A stretch of 34,850 bases of DNA from Verrucomicrobiota bacterium (GCA_023269545.1 JAHFTB010000029.1:1-34850), one strand, 5' to 3'. Shown: positions 7,879-17,675, counted from the first letter of the stretch. Notes: generated by a model from the letters alone, not told the origin. Numbers and translations are program-made.

Positions 7879-10820
7879 CAGAGGGACAGCAGAGTTTTGT
7901 GACAGAAGAGAAACACAACAAACCATTTGCAAAAGGGACGGGTGCTCTGCGTTTTGCGGCACGGCCTGGGAATCTCGAGGCGGACGAACAATTTTCCGAG
8001 GAAGAAACTCGCCTCCGGGGCTTTGCGACCCGCCATATCGGCCCCGGACCAGAGGAACAATCGGAAATGTTGCGTTTCCTTGGGATGCAAACTCTCGAGG
8101 ACCTGATCCGGCAGACACTTCCCGCTGACATCCGGTTGAATCGTGCGTTGAACCTGCCCGCCCCACTGTCCGAAGAGGAAGCCCTCCACAGTCTCAGAAA
8201 GCGCGCTGAGCAAAACACGGTCCTCCCCTCTTTTCTCGGATTTGGCTATGCCAATACCTATACGCCACCGGTCATCCGCAGAAATGTTCTGGAAAATCCC
8301 GGCTGGTATACGGCGTATACCCCTTATCAAGCGGAAATCGCCCAAGGCCGTCTGGAAGCCCTCTTAAATTTCCAAACCATGATCTGCGATCTGACGGGGA
8401 TGGAAATCTGTAACGCATCTCTCCTCGATGAATCTACGGCTGCAGCTGAAGCCATGGCAATGTGCCATACTGCTGATAAGGATACGTTCTTAGCTTCACC
8501 GGATTGTCATCCTCAAACACTGGCACTGCTTCGCACCCGCGCGCAGCCGCTTGGCATTCGGATCGTTGTGGAACATCCGACTCCCCAAAATCTCCCCATG
8601 GCGTTTGGAGTGTTGCTTCAGTACCCGACTACGGGCGGAAAATTGCCGGAATTGGCCCCTCTCATTACTGCAATCCACGAGGCAGGGGCTCAGGCGGTGG
8701 TTGCCGTGGATCTTCTTGCTCTCACTCTCTTGCAACCTCCGGGGGAGGTGGGGGCGGATATCGTAGTGGGAAGCACTCAACGTTTCGGAGTCCCCCTCGG
8801 TTATGGGGGACCTCATGCCGCTTTCCTTGCCACTCTCGATATTCATAAACGTCGATTACCTGGGCGGCTGGTGGGGGTGTCGCGTGATGCTCATGGGAAT
8901 CAGGCTCTGCGTCTCACTTTACAAACTCGCGAGCAACACATTCGGCGCGAGAAAGCGACCAGTAATATTTGCACCGCTCAGGTGCTTTTGGCTGCCATCG
9001 CCTCTTTCTACGCCGTTTGGCATGGTCCGAAAGGATTACGGGATATTGCTCACCGGATTCACCTCACCGCTGTGTCGCTAGCGGACGAGCTGATTCAATT
9101 AGGCTATCAGGTACTCTCAGAAACTTTTTTTGATACCCTTCTTATTCGGGTGTCTGCTACCGATCAAATTCTCTCTTCGGCCCTTGCTGAAGGCATTAAT
9201 TTATGCGCTTTTGATAAAACGACGATTGCCATTGCTCTGGATGAAACCACACACGATTTGGCTCCTCTCCTGAGAACCTTTGGTGCTAAAATTGATCGTA
9301 CCAAACGCATTTTTCCCCGCGCCCCAAAGAGCCATCTTCCTGCCAGCCAGCTCCGCACGACTCCTTACCTCCAGCATCCTGTCTTTAACTCCCATCATAC
9401 GGAGACTGAAATGCTCCGCTACCTTCGTCGTCTGGAAGCAAAGGACCTTTCGCTCACCACATCGATGATCCCCTTGGGATCTTGCACGATGAAGTTAAAT
9501 GCGACTTCGGAAATGCTACCCGTCACCTGGTCGGAATTTTCTGCTCTACATCCCTTTGCCCCCACAGATCAAACCCGGGGCTATCAGATTATTTTTAGAG
9601 AACTCGAAACCTGGCTTGCGGAAATCACCGGATTCGCGGCTACCTCACTCCAACCCAATGCGGGATCACAAGGAGAGTATGCCGGACTACTCGTAATTCG
9701 CGCCTATCACCATTCGCGTGGCGATCAGCGGCGTGATGTCTGCCTGATTCCAGTCTCGGCCCACGGCACGAATCCTGCCAGTGCCGCCATGGCTGGCATG
9801 CGAGTCGTCCCCATCGCTTGCGACACTGCGGGAAATGTGGACATCGAAGATTTGCGCAAAAAGGCTATTGAATATCGGGAATGCCTCGCCGCTCTCATGG
9901 TGACATATCCCTCGACGCATGGGGTATTCGAAACTGGCATTCACGAAATCTGCTCCATCGTACATCACGCTGGCGGACAGGTGTATATGGATGGCGCGAA
10001 TATGAACGCCCAGGTAGGTCTGTGCCGTCCGGGAGACGTGGGAGCGGATGTCTGCCATTTAAACTTACACAAAACTTTTTGCATTCCACACGGTGGCGGA
10101 GGCCCCGGCGTAGGGCCTATCTGCGTCGCCGCACATCTGGCTCCTTTTTTGCCTGGTCACTCACTTATTCCGACAGGAGGGACTCAAGCAATCGGAGAAA
10201 TCTCCCAAGCTCCTTGGGGCAGTGCGAGTATTCTCATCATTTCCTGGATGTACATTGCCATGATGGGTGCGCAAGGACTTCGCGATGCCACAGGCATCGC
10301 CATCCTGAACGCTAACTATATCGCCACCCGCTTAGCTCCCTATTTCCCCATTCTCTATAAAGGAATCCACGGTCGCGTAGCTCACGAGTGCATTATCGAC
10401 GTACGCGAATGGAAAGAACGGGCTGGAATCGAGGTAGAAGATATCGCCAAACGTCTGATTGATTTTGGATTTCATGCTCCCACCATGAGCTGGCCGGTGC
10501 CCGGGACTCTCATGATTGAACCCACCGAAAGTGAGTCCAAGGCCGAATTAGATCGTTTTTGTGATGCTCTGATTGCAATTCATGAAGAATTAATTGCGAT
10601 CGAATCTGGCCAACTCGACCGCAAAGATAATCCTCTTAAAAACGCCCCGCACACGGCTTCCGCAGTCTCTTCCGATGAATGGAAACATCCCTATTCACGT
10701 CAACTTGCCGCTTATCCGGCTCCTTGGTTGCGCGAATTTAAATTCTGGCCTGCTGTGGGGCGTATCGACAATGTATATGGGGATCGTCACGTTTTTTGTA
10801 CCTGTGGTGTGAGTTCATAG
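7875..10820 (+). CDS. gcvP: Glycine dehydrogenase (decarboxylating), P protein, single-chain
   Basis: This 981-aa PLP enzyme decarboxylates glycine and passes the aminomethyl group to GcvH. It is the single-chain form, with both halves fused as in E. coli, rather than split gcvPA/gcvPB. The family N-terminus [14 protein letters not shown] begins near residue 51. The PLP lysine is K733 in [21 protein letters not shown], next to the glycine-rich loop. The C-terminus includes [16 protein letters not shown] and ends in [15 protein letters not shown]. About 45 residues precede the usual start; they look unstructured, but the ATGA overlap with gcvH makes the 7875 ATG the natural start. It is the last gene of the speA-gcvTHP operon, and no clear terminator hairpin follows. 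Confidence 0.97.
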   Translation: MTEGQQSFVTEEKHNKPFAKGTGALRFAARPGNLEADEQFSEEETRLRGFATRHIGPGPEEQSEMLRFLGMQTLEDLIRQTLPADIRLNRALNLPAPLSEEEALHSLRKRAEQNTVLPSFLGFGYANTYTPPVIRRNVLENPGWYTAYTPYQAEIAQGRLEALLNFQTMICDLTGMEICNASLLDESTAAAEAMAMCHTADKDTFLASPDCHPQTLALLRTRAQPLGIRIVVEHPTPQNLPMAFGVLLQYPTTGGKLPELAPLITAIHEAGAQAVVAVDLLALTLLQPPGEVGADIVVGSTQRFGVPLGYGGPHAAFLATLDIHKRRLPGRLVGVSRDAHGNQALRLTLQTREQHIRREKATSNICTAQVLLAAIASFYAVWHGPKGLRDIAHRIHLTAVSLADELIQLGYQVLSETFFDTLLIRVSATDQILSSALAEGINLCAFDKTTIAIALDETTHDLAPLLRTFGAKIDRTKRIFPRAPKSHLPASQLRTTPYLQHPVFNSHHTETEMLRYLRRLEAKDLSLTTSMIPLGSCTMKLNATSEMLPVTWSEFSALHPFAPTDQTRGYQIIFRELETWLAEITGFAATSLQPNAGSQGEYAGLLVIRAYHHSRGDQRRDVCLIPVSAHGTNPASAAMAGMRVVPIACDTAGNVDIEDLRKKAIEYRECLAALMVTYPSTHGVFETGIHEICSIVHHAGGQVYMDGANMNAQVGLCRPGDVGADVCHLNLHKTFCIPHGGGGPGVGPICVAAHLAPFLPGHSLIPTGGTQAIGEISQAPWGSASILIISWMYIAMMGAQGLRDATGIAILNANYIATRLAPYFPILYKGIHGRVAHECIIDVREWKERAGIEVEDIAKRLIDFGFHAPTMSWPVPGTLMIEPTESESKAELDRFCDALIAIHEELIAIESGQLDRKDNPLKNAPHTASAVSSDEWKHPYSRQLAAYPAPWLREFKFWPAVGRIDNVYGDRHVFCTCGVSS

Positions 10821-10907
10821 TTTTTAGAATTTGTCCTTTTGGTTCCGAATATTTTGGGTGCACGAAATATTATCACCACAGAAAAATCACGAACTATCAA
10901 CTGATTT

Positions 10908-10936
10908 TTGCACTTGTTCCTCCATTGCAGTATATT
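10908..10936 (+). promoter_or_regulatory. Candidate sigma70-type promoter for the methyltransferase-SDR pair
   Basis: TTGCAC (10908-10913) and TATATT (10931-10936) are separated by exactly 17 nt. They lie 36 nt before the ATG at 10972, in the 151-bp gap after gcvP. Spacing and hexamers fit a housekeeping promoter. The call rests on sequence alone. Confidence 0.5.
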
Positions 10937-10971
10937 GCCTAGCTTAATTATTATTTTGAGCGCAATATATT

Positions 10972-12231
10972 ATGTTACCATCCCTACATTTCCACGCCAT
11001 CGATCGATGTCGAATCTGCAAAAATAAAACTCTTATTGAGGTATTATCCCTGGGCAACCAATGTTTGACAGGAGTTTTCCCAAAAAAGGCTGATGAGCGC
11101 ATTCACCGTGCACCCTTAGAATTAGTTAAATGCCATGGAAAGGATGCATGTGGTTTAGTACAGCTCCGTCATTCTGTAGATGCCGATACCATGTATGGGG
11201 TCAATTATGGTTATCGATCGTCTCTTAATTCTTCTATGGTCCACCATCTTAAGCTTAAGGTAGAAAAACTTTCTCAACAGGTTTCGCTGGCTCGGAACGA
11301 TACCGTCCTGGATGTGGGTAGCAATGATGGAACGCTTCTTTCATTTTATCCGGACACTGTCGAGCGTATCGGGATGGATCCGACCATTGCGAAATTCATC
11401 CGTTATTATCCGTCGGACATTCATGCCATTCCGGATTTTTATTCTGCGAAAAACTTTCGCCACTATTTCGGTAATCAAAAGGCAAAAATCATTACATCGA
11501 TTGCAATGTATTATGATTTGGAAGATCCCCTCTCCTTCACCCAAGATATTCGAGAAACACTGGCTCCGGAGGGGATCTGGCACTTCGAGCAAAGTTATTT
11601 GCTTTCGATGCTCGAGAATAATTCCTACGACACTATCTGCCACGAGCATCTGGAATATTACAGCCTTCATCAAATCCAATGGATGGCTGAACGCTGCGGG
11701 CTTCGGATACTCAATGTGGAATTTAATACGGTCAATGGCGGGAGCTTTGCCGTCACTGCTTGCCATTCCAATGCCCCTTATCAAACTCACAAGAATACCC
11801 TGAATCAAATTCTCGCAAATGAAAAGGCAGCGGGGCTGGATACGCTGGAACCTTACGACAAATTTAAAACAAGAGTCTTTGCTCATCGAGAACATTTGCT
11901 CACTACTTTAGACGAAATCCGCATGGAAAACCGTTCTGTCATCGGTTATGGCGCTTCCACTAAAGGAAATGTGATTTTGCAATTCTGCGGATTGACAGAA
12001 AAAGAGATTCCCGCCATCGCGGAAGTCAATGCAGACAAGTTCGGAGCCTATACTCCAGGCACCCGTATTCCCATCATTTCCGAAGAAGAAGCTCATCAGC
12101 TTAAGCCCGATTTCTTACTCGCAATGCCTTGGCATTTTCGGAATAGCCTTGTTTCCAAGGAAAAAGATTATCTTGAGCGCGGAGGATTGATGATCTTTCC
12201 GCTCCCCTCCATTGAAATCGTAAATAAATGA
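10972..12231 (+). CDS. SAM-dependent C-methyltransferase, sugar-modifying type
   Basis: This 419-aa protein has the three-part layout of deoxysugar C-methyltransferases (TylCIII/NovU family). First is an N-terminal zinc-binding motif, C13-x2-C16 with a second Cys pair near KCHGKDACGL. Next comes a Rossmann SAM domain with DTVLDVGSNDGTLL (about residue 110) and a CHEHLEYYS segment. Last is a C-terminal domain with VIGYGASTKGNVILQF, which resembles a second nucleotide-binding fold. Family members methylate a keto-deoxysugar nucleotide at carbon. It overlaps the following SDR gene by ATGA (12228-12231), so the pair probably makes a nucleotide sugar for a surface glycan or a secondary product. 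The exact substrate cannot be read from sequence. Confidence 0.9.
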   Translation: MLPSLHFHAIDRCRICKNKTLIEVLSLGNQCLTGVFPKKADERIHRAPLELVKCHGKDACGLVQLRHSVDADTMYGVNYGYRSSLNSSMVHHLKLKVEKLSQQVSLARNDTVLDVGSNDGTLLSFYPDTVERIGMDPTIAKFIRYYPSDIHAIPDFYSAKNFRHYFGNQKAKIITSIAMYYDLEDPLSFTQDIRETLAPEGIWHFEQSYLLSMLENNSYDTICHEHLEYYSLHQIQWMAERCGLRILNVEFNTVNGGSFAVTACHSNAPYQTHKNTLNQILANEKAAGLDTLEPYDKFKTRVFAHREHLLTTLDEIRMENRSVIGYGASTKGNVILQFCGLTEKEIPAIAEVNADKFGAYTPGTRIPIISEEEAHQLKPDFLLAMPWHFRNSLVSKEKDYLERGGLMIFPLPSIEIVNK

Positions 12232-13136
12232 AGCAATGTGCCATTATTGGCTGCCATGGCCAAGACGGCAAATTGCTGACGGAGCAGCTGCAGGCGGAAG
12301 GACAGAACGTCATCGGCGTGGGAAGAAATGCATTGGACATTACCAATCGCACTGAAGTCGCCGCATTTCTTTCGAAACTAAAACCTGCAGAGCTCTATTA
12401 CCTGGCGGCATTCCACCATTCTTCGGAAGACAAAGTGAAAATCGAAGAAGGCGAACTTTTTGATAGGAGCTTCGAAGTCCACCTTCACGGACTCATCTCT
12501 TTTCTTGAAGGCATCAAACAATGTCTGCCGGAATGCCGCCTTCTTTATACCGCCTCCTCACACGTATTTGGAGAACCCGTCCGCTCCCCACAAAACGAAA
12601 ATACCCCTTTGCGACCCCGAAATGTCTACGCCATTAGCAAAGCGGCAGGAATGGAGGCCTGTCGATATTACCGCCAAAACCACTCCCTATTTGCTACCAA
12701 CGCGATCCTATACAACCACGAATCGCATCATAGAAAATCTCAATTCGTCTCGCAAAAAATCGTCCGCGGCGCCCTGTCAATTAAACGGGGGAATCAGGAC
12801 AAGCTGACCCTCGGCAACCTGGACGCCTCTATCGATTGGGGCTATGCACCGGATTATGTAGAGGCGATGCGACGTTGCATCAGACTCAAACACTCGGATG
12901 ATTTTATTGTCGCCACGGGAGAAATCCACACTGTGCGAGAATTTGTAGAAATCGTCTTTGAAGAAGTCGGTCTGGATTGGAAAAAATATGTGGAAGTAAA
13001 TCCCTGTTTACTCGCCAAACCACACTTCCCCCTAAAAGGCGATGCTACAAAGCTGAGACTCGCAACCGGCTGGCAACCGTCCATCAATTTTCCCACCATG
13101 GTCAGATCCTTGGTGCGCCGTGGCTCGTGGTTGTAA
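12228..13136 (+). CDS. GDP-mannose 4,6-dehydratase-like SDR sugar enzyme
   Basis: This 302-aa extended short-chain dehydrogenase has the N-terminal dinucleotide motif GCHGQDG and a YxxxK pair at Y134/K138 (VYAISK). GMD-like segments ILYNHESHHRK, LGNLDASIDWGYAPDYVEAM and ATGEIHTVREFVE are also present. GDP-mannose 4,6-dehydratases make GDP-4-keto-6-deoxymannose. The catalytic Glu of their T/S-S-E-x-Y-G motif is His112 here (TASSHVFG), and the protein is about 70 residues shorter than E. coli Gmd. Dehydratase activity is therefore doubtful, and a reductase or epimerase role is equally possible. It is translationally coupled to the upstream C-methyltransferase. Confidence 0.85.
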   Translation: MKQCAIIGCHGQDGKLLTEQLQAEGQNVIGVGRNALDITNRTEVAAFLSKLKPAELYYLAAFHHSSEDKVKIEEGELFDRSFEVHLHGLISFLEGIKQCLPECRLLYTASSHVFGEPVRSPQNENTPLRPRNVYAISKAAGMEACRYYRQNHSLFATNAILYNHESHHRKSQFVSQKIVRGALSIKRGNQDKLTLGNLDASIDWGYAPDYVEAMRRCIRLKHSDDFIVATGEIHTVREFVEIVFEEVGLDWKKYVEVNPCLLAKPHFPLKGDATKLRLATGWQPSINFPTMVRSLVRRGSWL

Positions 13137-13153
13137 GACAGGAATGCAGCATA

Positions 13154-13221
13154 CTGTTCGCTCTATTTATTTCAGGTTCTGCTAAGGGACAGGAGGGAAA
13201 TTTCTCAGTATATAGCAGAAC
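13154..13221 (+). repeat. Degenerate family-2 repeat with an inverted repeat abutting the next start codon
   Basis: A perfect 9-bp inverted repeat, GTTCTGCTA (13176-13184) and TAGCAGAAC (13213-13221), ends directly at the ATG of the next gene. Its loop carries an AGGAGG (13191-13196), which lies 25 nt before the ATG when unfolded. The interior (TTTCAG, then TAAGGGACAGGAG) matches the interior of the 17.5-kb family-2 element (TTTCAGCGAGGCGTAAGACA). A TTCGCTCTAT at the left edge resembles that element's end. It is probably a decayed copy, and it could also affect translation of the following gene. Confidence 0.5.
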
Positions 13222-13680
13222 ATGAACGAAAAATTTTGTTCCACTTCTCATGGGTCCTTTTACTTTCAAAAGGCTCATGATACATTCTCCCATAAACGAG
13301 TTTACGAAGAATTAAGAAAAGGATTCGACGAGCATCCAGCCAGAATTATGAGCGAAACATTAATTGAATTAGCAGATCAACAGGACGATAAAATCACCAG
13401 GCATATCGACAGAATCCTAGAGTACATGGATATACGCTTTAAAGTCATCGACCAGCGTTTTGAAGTTATTGACCAGCGTTTTGAAGCTATCGACACCCGC
13501 ATGGAACAAATGGTTTCCAAAAAGGAATTTCATGACTGCATAGAAAAACTTGAATTTCGAATCATTTCTCTGCTCCATAAAGAACTCTACACCCTCACAT
13601 GGCGCATGATCACAGCAGTAGTTGCCTGGTCGGGCTTAATGCTCGGAACAGTATATTATCTGGTTCAAACTAAAAACTAG
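13222..13680 (+). CDS. Small coiled-coil protein with C-terminal membrane anchor
   Basis: This 152-aa protein has no recognised family. Residues about 50-110 form heptad-like helices with a tandem pattern IDQRFEVIDQRFEAIDTRME, typical of a parallel coiled coil. A single hydrophobic segment (MITAVVAWSGLMLGTVYYLV) lies close to the C-terminus, so the coil would face the cytoplasm or periplasm from a tail anchor. M43 (13348) is an alternative start that would drop a poorly conserved-looking N-terminus lying next to the upstream repeat. It resembles small coil-TM proteins that often sit near toxin or phage genes, but no such partner is present. Confidence 0.6.
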   Translation: MNEKFCSTSHGSFYFQKAHDTFSHKRVYEELRKGFDEHPARIMSETLIELADQQDDKITRHIDRILEYMDIRFKVIDQRFEVIDQRFEAIDTRMEQMVSKKEFHDCIEKLEFRIISLLHKELYTLTWRMITAVVAWSGLMLGTVYYLVQTKN

Positions 13681-13752
13681 CACGAGTCCGTTCGTAGTGG
13701 ACATAGCGAAACCGGCATCACCTCCAACCGCTAGCAACCACGAACTAAAAAC

Positions 13753-14910
13753 TCATCTTTTGCGGGGTTGGCCAGATGAATTTTTCTTTGAAGGGGCGGA
13801 TGCCAAAAGTTGTTCCGGATTCAGCGTCTGCAAAGCAGGTGGGAGAAACTGCCCGTCTTTACGAATCAGCTTGCCGTCAAACCAGATTTCGCCTCCTCCG
13901 TATTCAGGTCGCTGGATGCAGACGAGATCCCAGTGGATGCGGCTTTTGTTTCCATTCCCGCCGATGGAATAAGCTTGGCCAGGGGTAAAATGGAAAGATC
14001 CCGCGATTTTTTCATCAAAAAGAATATCGCGGATGGGATGCAGAATATGCGGGTTAAAACCGATAGCAAATTCTCCAATAAAACGGGCCCCCGGATCAGA
14101 ATCCAAAATCTCGTTCATCTTTTTTGTATTGGTCGACGTAGCATTGACTACTTTGCCCTCATGAAGTTCTAATCGAACATTGTCAAAAGGACTGCCTTGA
14201 TAAATGGTGGGAGCATTAAAATACACATGTCCTTCCACACTGTGTTTTACAGGACACGAAAATACCTCTCCATCAGGAATATTCCGATCTCCTCCACACG
14301 CCACAGCACCGATCCCCTTGATGCTAAAACGGAGATCCGTATCCGGGCCGACGATTCGCACCTGATCCGTTTTATCCATCAAAGCTTTCAATGCCTTCAT
14401 CCCAGGCAACATTCTGGAGTAATCCAGTGTGCAAACACGGAAAAAGAAATCCTCGAAAGCTTCACTGCTCATTTGTGCCTGTTGGGCAAGAGAAGGAGTC
14501 GGCCAACGGAGTACCACCCACTTGGTTTTATTAATTCGATGATCCATGACAGGGCGTAGCTTCCCCGCAATGAGAGTCATATTAGCTTCCGGAACATCAG
14601 CCATTTCCATCATGTTATGCCCGCCACGTAGGGCAATATATGCCTGCATTTTCTTGATGCGTGCCAAATCGAGAGTACGAGAAACTTCCAATTGGGCGTC
14701 ACTAGCGCTCAAAGCTAATTCCCGATTAATTTTTGAATGATGCAATTGTACATAAGGAATCCCCTTTTTGGATCTCACCGCTCGAATAATCGCAATCACG
14801 ATTTCGTCGGGGACGTCCACGGCATCAATCAATACCCGTTCATCGGCTTTGAGTTGTGTGGAATGCCCAACAAGAACTTCAGCTAACTGGTCATAACGAG
14901 GATCATTCAT
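13753..14910 (-). CDS. Aminopeptidase, M29 (thermophilic metallopeptidase) family
   Basis: This 385-aa leaderless cytoplasmic exopeptidase removes N-terminal residues from peptides using two metal ions. Expected M29 metal-ligand regions are visible in order: [11 protein letters not shown] (Glu), [11 protein letters not shown] (Glu), [14 protein letters not shown] (His) and SRIHWDLV (His/Asp). The N-terminal domain starts in family style with [16 protein letters not shown]. The C-terminus ends in a basic tail ([11 protein letters not shown]) that runs towards an intergenic stretch with a CATAGCGAAACC sequence similar to repeat family 2. It converges with the coiled-coil gene across 72 bp. Confidence 0.93.
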   Translation of the reverse strand: MNDPRYDQLAEVLVGHSTQLKADERVLIDAVDVPDEIVIAIIRAVRSKKGIPYVQLHHSKINRELALSASDAQLEVSRTLDLARIKKMQAYIALRGGHNMMEMADVPEANMTLIAGKLRPVMDHRINKTKWVVLRWPTPSLAQQAQMSSEAFEDFFFRVCTLDYSRMLPGMKALKALMDKTDQVRIVGPDTDLRFSIKGIGAVACGGDRNIPDGEVFSCPVKHSVEGHVYFNAPTIYQGSPFDNVRLELHEGKVVNATSTNTKKMNEILDSDPGARFIGEFAIGFNPHILHPIRDILFDEKIAGSFHFTPGQAYSIGGNGNKSRIHWDLVCIQRPEYGGGEIWFDGKLIRKDGQFLPPALQTLNPEQLLASAPSKKNSSGQPRKR

Positions 14911-14978
14911 ATCTGTAGCTCTTATCGTCGCGAATTACGGAATAGCCGCAAGAAAATCCTCCCTAAAAATTTATCCAC

Positions 14979-16136
14979 ATGTATTTTATTATCGATCTGG
15001 CGCTAGTCATCCTAGCAGCTGCAATAGGTTCCGGAATTGCAAGGCTTTGCGGCCTTCCGGCAGTTGCCGGTTATATTTTCGGTGGTCTTTTAATCAGTCC
15101 CTTCACATGGGGACCCAGCATTACGGACGTTCATCGGTTCGATGAAATGGCGGAAATTGGCATCTTGCTTCTGATGTTTAGTATCGGCGCGGAATTTTCC
15201 CCTCGAGAGCTGGCTAGCGTCAGTAAAATAGCACTTTTAGGAGCGCCTCTAGCAGTTGTATTTTTTATGGTTATGGGGATTGGGATCGGCAGTTGGTGGG
15301 GACTTCCCGTGCTTTCCGGTGCGGTATTAGGAGCCATTCTTTCCGTAGCCAGCACGATGGTACTGGCCAGATTGTTAATGGACCGCCAGGAACTGTCTGC
15401 TCATCATGGTCGTATCACCATCGGTCTCTCATTAGTGGAGGATTTGATCGTAGTGGTCCTTTCTGTTGTGATTCCTGTGCTGGGAAATTGGAGCCCCCAG
15501 TGCGCCGTTAATTTGACTCTGTCCTTAGGAAAAGCATTTCTGATTCTTGTCCCCATTGTTCTGCTCTCATTTTTAGTCGTTCCAAGATTTCTGGAGTGGA
15601 TAGCTACCAAATGTGATGCCGAACTCCTTTTGGTAGTCACTATGACGCTCTGCATTGGCGCCGCTACGGTGACAGGATTTTTCGGTCTTTCGCTGGCTTT
15701 GGGGGCTTTTGTTGCCGGTCTTCTGATCAGTAGTTCCCAAGTAGGCCGAGCGGCGGTTTTTCAACTACAAGGAACGCGTGATCTTTGTGTGGCCATTGCA
15801 TTTGTGAGTGTCGGTGCGCTGATTAAACCACAAATCTGGTGGCATGAATCGGGTCTTCTTCTCACGGTGCTGATCTTTATTGTGGCAGGCAAATTTGTGA
15901 TCTGGCTGGGAGTGATCAAGCTCTTCGGAGTCCCTTTACGCACGTCCGCAAAATCCGCTCTTTTTCTTTCGCAAATCGGAGAGTTTTCGTTTGTTTTAGC
16001 CGAACTGGCGACCAAGGCGCAATTAATCTCTGATAAGCTCTATAACGTCATTCTGGCCGGAGCACTCTTCAGCATCCTTCTGAATACCATATTAGTCCGT
16101 CTGTTGCCGAAGGAAGGCCCTTTGCATAGCGGATAG
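14979..16136 (+). CDS. CPA2-family cation/proton antiporter, membrane domain only
   Basis: The protein (385 aa) is almost entirely hydrophobic, with roughly 11-12 transmembrane helices. It belongs to the Na+/H+ exchanger (KefB/KefC/RosB-like) family, which exchanges Na+ or K+ for protons across the inner membrane. Family features include AGYIFGGLLISP in helix 2, LMFSIGAEFSPREL (usually GLEF), the acidic pair in GLSLVEDLIVVVLSVV that replaces the common QD, and SQIGEFSFVLAEL near the end. The RCK/TrkA-N regulatory domain found in Kef proteins is absent, so it is not regulated by nucleotide or glutathione in that way. It diverges from the aminopeptidase gene (68-bp gap) and converges on the TPR gene (18-bp gap). 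Confidence 0.92.
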   Translation: MYFIIDLALVILAAAIGSGIARLCGLPAVAGYIFGGLLISPFTWGPSITDVHRFDEMAEIGILLLMFSIGAEFSPRELASVSKIALLGAPLAVVFFMVMGIGIGSWWGLPVLSGAVLGAILSVASTMVLARLLMDRQELSAHHGRITIGLSLVEDLIVVVLSVVIPVLGNWSPQCAVNLTLSLGKAFLILVPIVLLSFLVVPRFLEWIATKCDAELLLVVTMTLCIGAATVTGFFGLSLALGAFVAGLLISSSQVGRAAVFQLQGTRDLCVAIAFVSVGALIKPQIWWHESGLLLTVLIFIVAGKFVIWLGVIKLFGVPLRTSAKSALFLSQIGEFSFVLAELATKAQLISDKLYNVILAGALFSILLNTILVRLLPKEGPLHSG

Positions 16137-16154
16137 TCTTCTGCTATGAGACTG

Positions 16155-17435
16155 CTAAGCATCCCATGAGCCATCCGTAAGACGTTCATCTTCATTAAGA
16201 TATTCGCGCCAGGTTTTTTTGTATTCCGGATCAAATCGTTGATCTTGAAATTCTGCCATCGTATTTCTGAGCGCTACAATTTGGGCAATTCGTTCCGCAT
16301 GGGTCATCCATGTTTCACGTAAAAGCCTCAGTGCTCCTGCATCACGGTCCCATAGGGACGCATAATAATCGAGAAACTCTCTTGCATAGGAAGGTTCGCT
16401 TCGATTGTGAGGATGCCAAATTTGAGAATTCGGTTCCGGTAATTCCAAAAGAAGAGGGGCAATATAAAGATTTTTAAGGATTCCTTCGAGGTACTTTTCA
16501 CCTGCCTCTTGTTCATTGCCTTGCTGATGTAAAACGAGTCCCCAGACAAATAGAAATGCTGGTTCCGCATAATCGTTTTTATACTTGCGAGTATAAAATG
16601 CATAAAAGCTATAAGCTTTTGGGTAATCTTCAGCGAGCATCCAAAGTAAGGGAATCAGAAAACGGGCGCCTTGGTTATCGATGGCATTTAATTGAAGTAG
16701 TTGAGTAAGTCCTTCGGCAGCATGGGCATATTCTCCTTGATGCCATAACGTCATTGATTTTCCGAAAATTGCTCGCAAATAGGGTCGCGTCGCCGGATTT
16801 ACCCACCATTGGACCTTCTTCTCTTCCTGCCATCGCATGGATTCCCGCTCGATGACTTCTCCATAATGAATGAGAGATACTTTCCAATTTCCTAATTGAA
16901 ATTCCGAATCTCCTAATTCCACCCTTGCGCGCGAACAATCGGGATCCCACTCAATGGCTTTTTTGAGCAGAGCTAGCTTTTTGGATGCCGAGCGGGCTCT
17001 GAGGGCGGTATTTACCAGTCCTCGCGACACATCTTGCGGCGCAGATTTTTCCGCATCCAAATCAAAGCGTGCCGCAACGGATTTTGCCAATGCGGAAAGT
17101 ACTCCCGGCATGCGAATAGGCAATCGCTGGAAAAGAATTTCCACTCGATAATCCTCAGAAAATGCTTTCCAGGATTCTTCGTCCCACTCTTCGTAAACAT
17201 CTATCACCACACGATCCGGAATACCGAACTTTTCAATTAACTTGGCCAGTACTTCTTCAGCTTTTGTTTGATCGATTTCTTCCATGATTTCCGGAGGAGC
17301 CAAAGGGGTCCCCTTTTCGTTTCCAATGATAAGAAGAGTAGGAAGAATAAAATCTCCCCTGGAGGGCATAGGTTCTTCGAGATCCAGCCAATATAAAAAC
17401 CAGGCTGTCTTCCAGGATTTCGCGGGTAAGATCAT
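16155..17435 (-). CDS. TPR protein with N-terminal domain of unknown function
   Basis: Two parts are visible in this 426-aa protein. Residues about 1-115 look like a compact alpha/beta domain (DFILPTLLIIGNEKGTPLAPP, then DRVVIDVYEEWDEESWKAF). Bacterial proteins of unknown function that predict aspects of gene or plasmid metabolism carry a similar-looking segment, but I cannot name the family firmly. Residues about 145-330 form TPR-like helical pairs: ALLKKAIEWDPDCSRARVELGD, then LLQLNAIDNQGARFLIPLLWML, the latter recalling ST7-like TPR proteins. TPRs bind partner proteins, so it is probably a cytoplasmic scaffold. No signal peptide or membrane helix is seen. The next 216 bp, up to the exonuclease gene, hold a complete family-2 repeat. 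Confidence 0.75.
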   Translation of the reverse strand: MILPAKSWKTAWFLYWLDLEEPMPSRGDFILPTLLIIGNEKGTPLAPPEIMEEIDQTKAEEVLAKLIEKFGIPDRVVIDVYEEWDEESWKAFSEDYRVEILFQRLPIRMPGVLSALAKSVAARFDLDAEKSAPQDVSRGLVNTALRARSASKKLALLKKAIEWDPDCSRARVELGDSEFQLGNWKVSLIHYGEVIERESMRWQEEKKVQWWVNPATRPYLRAIFGKSMTLWHQGEYAHAAEGLTQLLQLNAIDNQGARFLIPLLWMLAEDYPKAYSFYAFYTRKYKNDYAEPAFLFVWGLVLHQQGNEQEAGEKYLEGILKNLYIAPLLLELPEPNSQIWHPHNRSEPSYAREFLDYYASLWDRDAGALRLLRETWMTHAERIAQIVALRNTMAEFQDQRFDPEYKKTWREYLNEDERLTDGSWDA

Positions 17436-17538
17436 AGTTTAAAAGAATAATTTGAATGGGAATGCATATGCGCCAAAAAGATGGAATATAGACGCCGAAT
17501 CATATGGGACGCAAATTTTGCGGGGTGCTCTCCCTTCT

Positions 17539-17675
17539 TATAGCGAAGCCCCTATAAAATGAGCATGAAATTCCCTGGGAATTTTGATTTCAGCGAGGCG
17601 TAAGACAGGAGCCTTATCTGAAGATACCGACTCTGTTTTGTCACTTCAAACTCATTGGATACGGGCTTCGCTATA
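17539..17675. repeat. MITE-like element, family 2, with 31-bp terminal inverted repeats
   Basis: The left end (17539-17569, beginning TATAGCGAAGCCCC) and the reverse complement of the right end (17645-17675, beginning TATAGCGAAGCCCG) agree at 26 of 31 positions by eye, giving a 137-bp element. The interior holds TTTCAGCGAGGCGTAAGACA, which recurs at 22.74 kb and in degenerate form at 13.17 kb. It has no ORF and no obvious target-site duplication. The right end overlaps the 3' end of the exonuclease gene and provides its stop codon. Confidence 0.8.

Noticed and set aside
10880-10900. CACGAACTA-like strings at 10.89, 13.74 and 19.41 kb as a third repeat family
   Set aside because: The shared part is only about 9-12 bases, too short to separate from chance.
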